DNA from: an uncultured Pseudomonadota bacterium
Lineage (GTDB): Bacteria > Myxococcota_A > UBA796 > GCA-2862545
Length of the DNA stretch: 7,078 nucleotides
NCBI GenBank assembly: GCA_937891875.1
Contig: CALATR010000909.1
Span: forward strand, 1-7,078
Direction of reading: 5' to 3'
Part shown: positions 1-6,700 of the stretch, piece by piece
Position numbering within the stretch: the first letter of the stretch is position 1
Layout of the letters: each line of letters starts with the position of its first letter
Program-made: the position numbers and the translations under genes
Notes under the pieces: generated by a model
Seen by the model: only the letters and a program-made list of their open reading frames with translations
What the model was told of the DNA's origin: nothing
Databases searched by the model: none

Positions 1-171
1 ATCAAAACTCGAACCCGGAAGCAGAGCTCGGTCCGCCTCTTGGCTTCCCCTCTCCGTGGCCCTCGGTGCCTCCGTGCCTTCGTGGTGAGGGTGCGGATCG
101 ACGCGCGCAGATCACCCAGCCCCCATCGGGGCGGCGCTCACCCGAACGTGGACACGACGACGAGCGCGAGC
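1..171. other. non-coding stretch downstream of the zinc-finger gene
   Basis: I see no convincing gene here. Open frames through this stretch are either antisense to the zinc-finger gene or made from the heptamer repeat. A small GC hairpin (GCCCC at 119-123 with GGGGC at 128-132, four-base loop) and a GAGC/GCTC pair at 162-173 lie just past the stop codon at 172-174. They could help end transcription of the minus-strand gene, but no T-run follows either, so I do not call a terminator. Confidence 0.5.
52..84. repeat. degenerate tandem heptamers (CTCCGTG family)
   Basis: Four copies of a seven-base unit follow one another: CTCCGTG at 52-58, CTCGGTG at 62-68, CTCCGTG at 70-76 and CTTCGTG at 78-84, separated by 1-3 bases and followed by GTGA. 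Read on the other strand they give CACGAAGGCACGGAGG-type sequence. From general knowledge, runs of this type recur between genes in many environmental bacteria and give rise to spurious predicted peptides rich in RHGGTEGHGE-like residues. One frame here encodes exactly such a peptide. Function is unknown. It lies about 90 bases beyond the stop of the zinc-finger gene. Confidence 0.7.
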
Positions 172-621
172 TCAGAACGGGATGTCGTCGTCGTCCCACA
201 CGCGCGGCGGCGGCACTGGCGTCTGGTCCAGCCCGTGCCGCTTCCGCAGTGTCTCGTGCGCGAACCGCAGGCGGCTCTGCAGGATGTCGACCTCTTCCCG
301 GGCCCGCTCGAGCCGCCCAAGTTCCCGGTAGTACGCCCGGACCTGGCGATCGATCTCCAGGTGCTGCCGCGCCGCCTCGCGCACACCTTCGTCCGGGTGC
401 TCCAGCAGCCGCTCCACGAACGCGCGGTGCTTTCGCCGGATGATCCCGTCCGTGTTGGTGACCTGCTCCATGTCCCGGACTGCCTGTGCGACCACCCGCG
501 CCTGCTTGCCCTGGCGCGCGCAGTCCTTGCACACGTTGTCGTGACGACCCCTGCCGCTGAACCGCTCGTTTGCGCGTCTGCGACCGCACATCCAGCAGAA
601 CCGTCCGCGCCGCTTCCCCAC
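172..621 (-). CDS. small zinc-finger protein with an SSB-like acidic C-terminal tail
   Basis: The gene encodes 149 residues starting at GTG (621-619). The start is supported by a GGAGGGAGGT ribosome binding site ending four bases upstream. Residues 8-38 hold CWMC (C9, C12) and CKDC (C31, C34), with an NERFSGRG segment and H27 between them, which suggests a small treble-clef or zinc-ribbon fold. Residues 40-130 are highly charged and predicted helical: 66-91 resembles a single HEAT-type unit (EHPDEGVREAARQHL) and 92-128 looks like a coiled coil. A Pro-rich linker (135-139) leads to the final WDDDDIPF. Its last six residues equal the DDDIPF tip of E. coli SSB, the peptide that recruits PriA, RecO, RecQ, ExoI and other repair or replication proteins. 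A role in DNA metabolism is my inference. I do not recognise a named family, and no enzyme motif is visible. The gene is divergent from the giant gene. Confidence 0.88.
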   Translation of the reverse strand: MGKRRGRFCWMCGRRRANERFSGRGRHDNVCKDCARQGKQARVVAQAVRDMEQVTNTDGIIRRKHRAFVERLLEHPDEGVREAARQHLEIDRQVRAYYRELGRLERAREEVDILQSRLRFAHETLRKRHGLDQTPVPPPRVWDDDDIPF

Positions 622-625
622 CGGG

Positions 626-635
626 ACCTCCCTCC
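626..635 (-). promoter_or_regulatory. ribosome binding site of the zinc-finger gene
   Basis: Read on the minus strand this is GGAGGGAGGT, containing two GAGG cores. The nearer ends four bases and the farther nine bases before the GTG at 621-619. It decides the GTG start, because the next in-frame ATG (codon 11) would cut off C9 of the first CxxC pair. The site lies partly inside a G-quadruplex motif. Confidence 0.7.
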
Positions 636-651
636 GCCCCCACCCTACCCC
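630..651 (-). promoter_or_regulatory. G-quadruplex motif in the leader of the zinc-finger gene
   Basis: On the minus strand, four runs of three or more G occur with short loops: GGGG (651-648), loop TA, GGG (645-643), loop T, GGGGG (641-637), loop CGGA, GGG (632-630). This satisfies the usual G3+N1-7 pattern. Two more G-runs lie further upstream, at 668-664 and 662-660. The motif is on the coding strand of the zinc-finger gene, so it would be present in its mRNA, and its last run is part of the Shine-Dalgarno site. Folding could therefore limit translation. That effect is inferred, and C-rich bias of a GC-rich intergenic region is the plain alternative. Confidence 0.5.
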
Positions 652-698
652 GCTGTCCGCCCACCCCCGATGATCCCGCCAACAACAGCCTCGAATGC

Positions 699-724
699 CC
701 CATACACATGATCATGTGCATGGG
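699..724. promoter_or_regulatory. 26-bp near-perfect palindrome in the divergent intergenic region
   Basis: Two 13-base arms meet at 711/712 and match at 12 of 13 positions. The only mismatch pairs A704 with C719. The core CACATGATCATGTG (705-718) is a perfect palindrome. It lies 77 bases before the GTG of the zinc-finger gene and 63 bases before the ATG of the giant gene, and is more AT-rich than its surroundings. No T-run follows, so a terminator is less likely than an operator for a dimeric regulator acting on one or both genes. CATGAT at 707-712 loosely resembles a -10 box, but I find no matching -35 box, so no promoter is called. Confidence 0.6.
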
Positions 725-778
725 ATCTCCCGCCCCCTCCCGCTAGGTTCGAGCCTCGCCCCTCGGTTTTCCTCGCCC

Positions 779-782
779 GGAG
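779..782 (+). promoter_or_regulatory. ribosome binding site of the giant gene
   Basis: GGAG lies five bases upstream of the ATG at 788-790. It supports this start over two upstream in-frame alternatives: ATG at 695-697, with no purine-rich site before it, and GTG at 716-718, inside the palindrome. An in-frame stop, TGA at 671-673, bounds how far upstream the gene could begin. Confidence 0.65.
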
Positions 783-787
783 CTCTC

Positions 788-3700
788 ATGCCTTCCCGTC
801 GCCGCCGCGCGGCCCAGCAGCGCACGCCGCAGGCCCAGCGCCGAACGCCGGAGGCTCCCGGGCTCGGCGCGGCTGCCCAGGGGATGGGCCCGCCGGAGGT
901 CGAGGAGACGGAGTTCGACGGGGGCCTCGGGGGCATGCTGGACGCGGTCGCGGCCCAGGCGTCCTCGGCCCCGCCGGACGGATCGGGTGGCGGGGACGAG
1001 CCGCCGCCGGGCGAGCCCCTCCCCCACCGCGCCAAGATGGAGGCGGCGCTGGGGGTGGACCTGTCGGACGTGAGGGTCATCCGGTCGAGCCAGCTCGGTG
1101 GGATCGGCGCGCGGGCTGCGGCGACAGCGGACGCGATCTTCCTCGGCGACGACGACTCCATCGAGGTCGTGGCCGAAGAGGTCGTGCACTACCTCCAGGC
1201 CCAGGGCAGCGGCGCGCTGTCCGGCGTGAGCAACCCGGACGATCCGGAGGAGGTCGAGGCGCGGGCGATCGCCGAGCAGATCGCGATGGGGCGGCCGGTG
1301 GACGCGATCACCCAGCGCAGCGGAAGTGCGGTGATGCGCAACGCCGACGGGCTGACCGCCTCCGAGCGCCGGCAGCTGCGCCAGCTGGCCCGGGATCACG
1401 CCGATGATCTGCACGACGAGCTCGACGACAGCTGGGTCGTCGACAGCAGTGTCCGCCGCGAGCTGGCCCAGTTCTGGACCGCCGTCCGGCGGATCAACAG
1501 CGCCGGGTGGTTCGTGGACCAGGCCCGCCAGATCCTGATCGACACCTATGCCGATCAGTGGGGGATCGGCCTCGTACGCCACATTCGCCAGGGCACCGAC
1601 GGCGACGACCAGGCCGCGCTGGTCGAGCAGCTCCGGGTCCGCAACATCGCGCCCCCCGAGGACACCAGCAGCGACGAGGACAGCGACGCGGCAGACCAGG
1701 CCAGCACGCCCACCGCGGACACCGACACCGACACCGACTCCGACGCGGACAGCGGGGACGAGGCGCCCGGCGGCAGCCGACCCGCCCGCGGCGGCGACAC
1801 GCCCCCAGCACCGCCGGCCCGCGACTTCTCCACCGACGAGCGCGCCCTGGTCGACCAGCTGACCGACCGCTGCGTCGCCACCATCCGCACCGAGCTGCGC
1901 GCCACGTTCTACTGCCAGGACAGCAACGTGCTCGCCGGCCTGCGCCAGTGGAACTCCGCCATCCTCGCCCTCATCGACCGCCGCTCCCCGGCCCCCTCGG
2001 AGTCCAACCGCGGTGCCCTGGTCCGCCGCGCCCAGGCCATCCTGCGCCACCGCTACGGTCGACTCACCACCCATCGCCTCGACCAGGACGTGCAGAACGG
2101 CATGGAGATGGACTCCGAGGACGAGGCCTTCCGCCTCATCGGCACGCCGAACGGTCCCTCGACCGACCCCGCCCCCGAGCCCGAGACCGACCGCATGCGC
2201 TGCTGGCCCCACTGCCAGACGCTCCAGCGCGAGATCCAGGGCATGCGGAACGCCATGATGCCGTCGGTCTACGTCGACGACATCGACAATGCCCACCAGG
2301 CCGCAGTCGACGCCTGCACCAGCGGGAGCAACGCCGAGAAGCGGGCGTTGGTGGCCGCGACCTACCGCGAGGTCGCCGGCGCCGATCTCGCGGCCCACCT
2401 CACCCTCGCCTGCAGCGACAAGCCCGACATCGCCCGGGATCTCAGCGGCCGCCTGGGCATCGCGATCGTCGTGCAGGGGGTGGACGCCGACGAGCTGCCC
2501 GAGCACGCCCAGCGGGTCGACGTCAGCGACACCGCGGTCGGCTACGGCGCCATCCTGCAGGAGCTCAACCAGGAGTTCCGCGAGTCCTGGACCGACGAGA
2601 CCGACGTGCACCGCCTGTGCACGCGCCTGAACCGCTGGGCCGCCGACGCCGCGGGCGAGCGGGACGCCGCCAACCTGCGCCGCTGGACCGAGGCCCGGGA
2701 CGAGCAGCTGCGCCAGGCGGTCGAGGCGTACGGGCGCCAGTTTGGCACGGGCCTGGGCAACGAGATCCGCAGCCACGTGTGGGGGGCGTCCCAGCGCGCG
2801 TGCCTCGACCTCATCGGCGACCGCGGCGCGGTGAGCGACCAGGTCGCGGCAGCCACCGTCGACCCCAGCGAGGAGGGCGCCGACGAGCTGCTCGCCGCGA
2901 CCGACGAGCTGACCCGCGCCCTGACCCCCATCGCCATCAACCTCCGCGACGAGCTCACCGACATGATCGCCAACGGCGGTCCGGTCCGCGAGGAGTGCCA
3001 CAACTTCCACGAGGTCTGGGACGAGAAGAAGGACGATCCGCGCTTCGGCGACCGCATGCAGTCCAAGGGCTTCGCCCGCAACATCCTCTTCCAGCTCTAC
3101 ACCGACCGCGGCGGCAACCTCGTCAACGACATCAACGACCGCCTGTGGGACCACGCGGACAAGGACGCCGCCTTCCGCAGCCTCGGCCTCGGCTACACAG
3201 CACTGGCGGTCAGCCTCGAGGAGGAGGGTGACGCGGCGACCGCAGACGTGGGCTCGATGGACAGCGGCCAGCGCCTGCAGCAGATCCTGCACCGCCACGT
3301 CATCGCGATCTTCCAGCGGGTGCGGGACGAGGTGCACCCCGGCTCCGACGAGGACCGCTCCAGCCACTTCACCCGCTTCGCCAACCGGCTCGAGGAGCTG
3401 TGGGACGAGGCCGTCCGCGCCGCCAACACCCACGGTCAGCGGGGCGCGGCCGGTCGCCAGGCCGTCCTCGACGCGTACGAGACCGAGCACGGCGTCCGCC
3501 TGCCCGTCCACCTGGGCATGTGCTGCCGAACCAGCCGCGAGGCGGAGCGCCTGACCGAGCGCATCGACTCGACGGTGACCGCGACCGGGGGACGGGGCTC
3601 CGAGGCCGAGGCGAACACCCAGGGCGAGCTGGACGACAGCATCGAGATCGGCGAGGGCACCCGCGAGCGCTTCGACGACGAGGGCGAGCTGCAGGCCTTC

Positions 3701-6700
3701 AGCCGCGAGGACGCCTATCGCCTCGCCCGCGAGCTCCACCAGGCGGGCGAGCGGCGGGACCGGGCCGACGCCACGCGCATCCTCGGGCACGACCGCCCGG
3801 CGCCCGAGCGCGAGGCGATCATCGCGATGTTCGACGCCACCTACCCGGTCAGCCTGCGCTTCTTCCTGCGCCAGCAGTTTGGCGCGGAGGGCGCGGACAT
3901 CCTGCTGCTCGAGGGCGCCGTCGAGCAAGGCGGGCTCACGCCCCAGCAGGAGATCCGCCACATGGTGGAGGCGCGGGACGAGTCGATCTACCGGACCGTC
4001 ATGCGCATGTCCGAGGAGGAACGCCGGCAGATCCTCAACGACGCCAGCCTGATGTCCGACATCCGCGATGCCTACGGCGACGACGGCTACGAGCGGATCC
4101 GCAACACCCTGACCGGCCACCTCGGCTTCGACGACATGATGCGCACCCGGAACGAGGAGACGTTCTGGACCATGGGCACCGACGAGGAGGGCTTCCAGCA
4201 GGACGTGCGCGAGTACGTGATCATGCGTCGCCGCGAGCTGATGCCCGACATCCTCGCCGACGGCCGCGCGCAGGGCAAGCACGGCGCCGAGCTGCAGACC
4301 TGGGCCAGCGCCGAGCTGCGCCGCCGCCTCGAGCCCGAGCTGATCCGCCGCTCCGCCGACGCCGACACGATCGACACCGTGTTCGGCGAGCTGTCGGCCA
4401 CCGAGTTCAGCGACGCGATGATGCGGGCCGACACGACGTCTGGAGAGCTGTCGAGCATGCAGGAGGCGCTGTCCGATCCCACTGCCGACGACATCCTCAC
4501 CCACCTGCGCGCCTGCACCGACGCGGAGAAGCGTCAGCTGCGGGCCAACCAGGACTTCCTCGATCAGCTCCGCGAGAACAGCGAGAGCACGATCCGTCAG
4601 GCCATGGCGATCCTCCGCGGCGAGGACGGCCTGGCCAGCGTCGAGGAGGGGCTCGACAGCTGGGTCGACACCGACGAGACCCAGATCTTCCGCGGGCTCA
4701 CCGAGGGCGACGCGGGTCAGATGCAGGACATCGCCGGCAACGCCTCGCTCCAGCAGCGGATCCGCGATGATCTCGACGGCTCCGAGTCCGACACCCTGGC
4801 CAACCAGCCGATGTCCGAGCGCGCCCTGTTCGACTCGATGATGGACGAGTACGACGAGCTCGACGACGTCGACGCGTCCGACGTAGACGCCCGGCGCGCC
4901 CGCAAGCGCCGCGAGCTGCACCTGCGCCACAAGTACCGGGTGCTCGGGGGCATGCAGGACGAGGAGGACGACCTGCTCCAGGCCGCCCAGGAGGCCTACA
5001 ACGAACAGGGTGCCTTCACCCCCGACCCCGACGCCACCCCGCCCGCGCCGGAGAACCTGTGGGACGTCCGCGGTGAGCACGCGTCCCAGGCCGCGCTCGA
5101 CCGTGCCGCCGTCAAGAACGAGGTCCAAGGCCCACTCCACGCAGTGAAGGGCCAGCCCCGCAGCAGCGACGGGCGTCCGAACATCACCAAGATCGTCGAG
5201 GACGGCATCCTGGGTCGGGCCGACCCCGCGCGGGAGCGGCTCGGTCGGGCGCTCGAGTACCAGACCGACGAGGAGGGCGTACAGAACAGCCTCGACAGCG
5301 TCAGCAACCGCACCCTTGCCCACCACTGGTCGAACATCCGCCGCACCGGGCGCAACGGCGGCACGTTCGCGTCGGTGGTCAAGCCGTGGCTCGATCACAA
5401 TCCGCCCAAGCCGGACGAGGGTCGGATCTGGAACCGGCTGGTCGACTTCCGCCTCGGCATCGCCGATGACGTCGACGAGCGGCTGCGGGACGACTTCATG
5501 GTGGGCGACTCGGAGCTCGACACCTGGCGGGCGACCCTGCAGCGGCGGATCCTCGCCCTGCCCTGGGAGGACGTGAAGTCCGCGCTGGAGGCCGAGGACT
5601 GCAGCGGCCTCACCGATGCCGACGAGGAGATCCTGATCGGCGCGGACCGCCAGGCGCGCAGCCGGGTCAGCCACTCCGCCGACCGGTTCGAGCAGGCCCG
5701 CGGGCAGGGCAGCGCCATCGACGGGGCGACCGGCACCGACGACGCCGTCGACCGGGCCGCCTTGCAGCTCAACTCGGAGTTCGAGGGTGCGGTCGAGGGC
5801 GACGGGGTGCTCTCCGACGCCGAGATCGAGCGGATCCGGGCCCGGGAGGGCGACCTCGCCGAGGCGATGCGCGAGTACCGCGAGGCCAAGCAGGAAGCCG
5901 CTCAGTACGCCACGTATGTCGCAGCGGCGGTCATCGCGGCGGTGGGCACGGTGGTCTCCGGCCCCGGAGGTCCGAGCCTGGCCGCGACGCTGGTCACCGC
6001 CGTCACCCAGGCCGCGGTCACGACGGCGCTCGACGAGGCGATCCAGGGCAACGACTTCGACGCGGTCGAGACCGGCCTGCGCCGGGCGGCGACCGAGTGC
6101 CTCACCGCCGGCCTCACCCACGGCATGAACAGCCTGGGCTCCGCCGCCCTGCGCCGCTTCGAGGGCCTCGGCGACCTGGTGGCCCGCGCGAACTCGTGGC
6201 GTCAGGGCCTGGCCGCCGCCTCCCGCACGTCCGAGAGCGCGCTCATGACCCACGCCGCCGTGAGCGCCGCCATCCAGGCCGCCGGCACCATCCCCAGCAA
6301 CGCGACCGAGGCCGTCGTCTCCATGCTCGACGACCTGTTCACCGACGGCTGGGATCGCGCGGTCGAGAACGCCAGCCTCTCCGACACCGTGACCGACTGG
6401 TCCGTCGCCATGCTGCGCACCTTCGTGCAGGGCGCGGTCACCACCTACACCAACGAGCAGATCCGCAGGATCTTCGAGCCCCACCTCGGGGACCTCCCAG
6501 ACGACGCCACCGCCGGGGACCGGGCTCGGCGGGAGGGCACCCTGGTCGCCCGCGACGCGGCGAACGAGGGCTCGGCGACGCTCGGCCGGACCGCGGGCGG
6601 GGTCGCAGAGGACGTGGCCCGCGGTCGCGACGTCCGCGCGCTCGACACCGACAGCTACGACTCCGACATGGTGACCGACTTCGCCGGCCGCACCCTGCGT

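Noticed and set aside
1..20. Possible tRNA T-arm on the minus strand (GGGTTCGAGT)
   Set aside because: The stem would need CCGGG to pair with TTTGA, which it does not, and no acceptor or anticodon arm can be built nearby.
119..132. GC hairpin as terminator of the zinc-finger gene
   Set aside because: The stem is only five base pairs and no T-run follows on the minus strand.
40..711. 223-codon plus-strand frame and an overlapping frame at 66-443
   Set aside because: Both are antisense to the zinc-finger gene, whose CxxC motifs, ribosome binding site and SSB-like tail are convincing. The antisense products are Arg/Pro-rich with no motif.
2201..2215. CWPHC (residues 472-476) as a metal or redox site
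   Set aside because: It is a single C-x3-C with no second pair of ligands nearby and no matching family context, so I do not assign a function.
1507..3231. 574-codon plus-strand frame inside the giant gene
   Set aside because: Its product is an Arg/Pro/Gly-rich off-frame translation typical of GC-rich DNA, and it lies wholly inside the in-phase giant frame.
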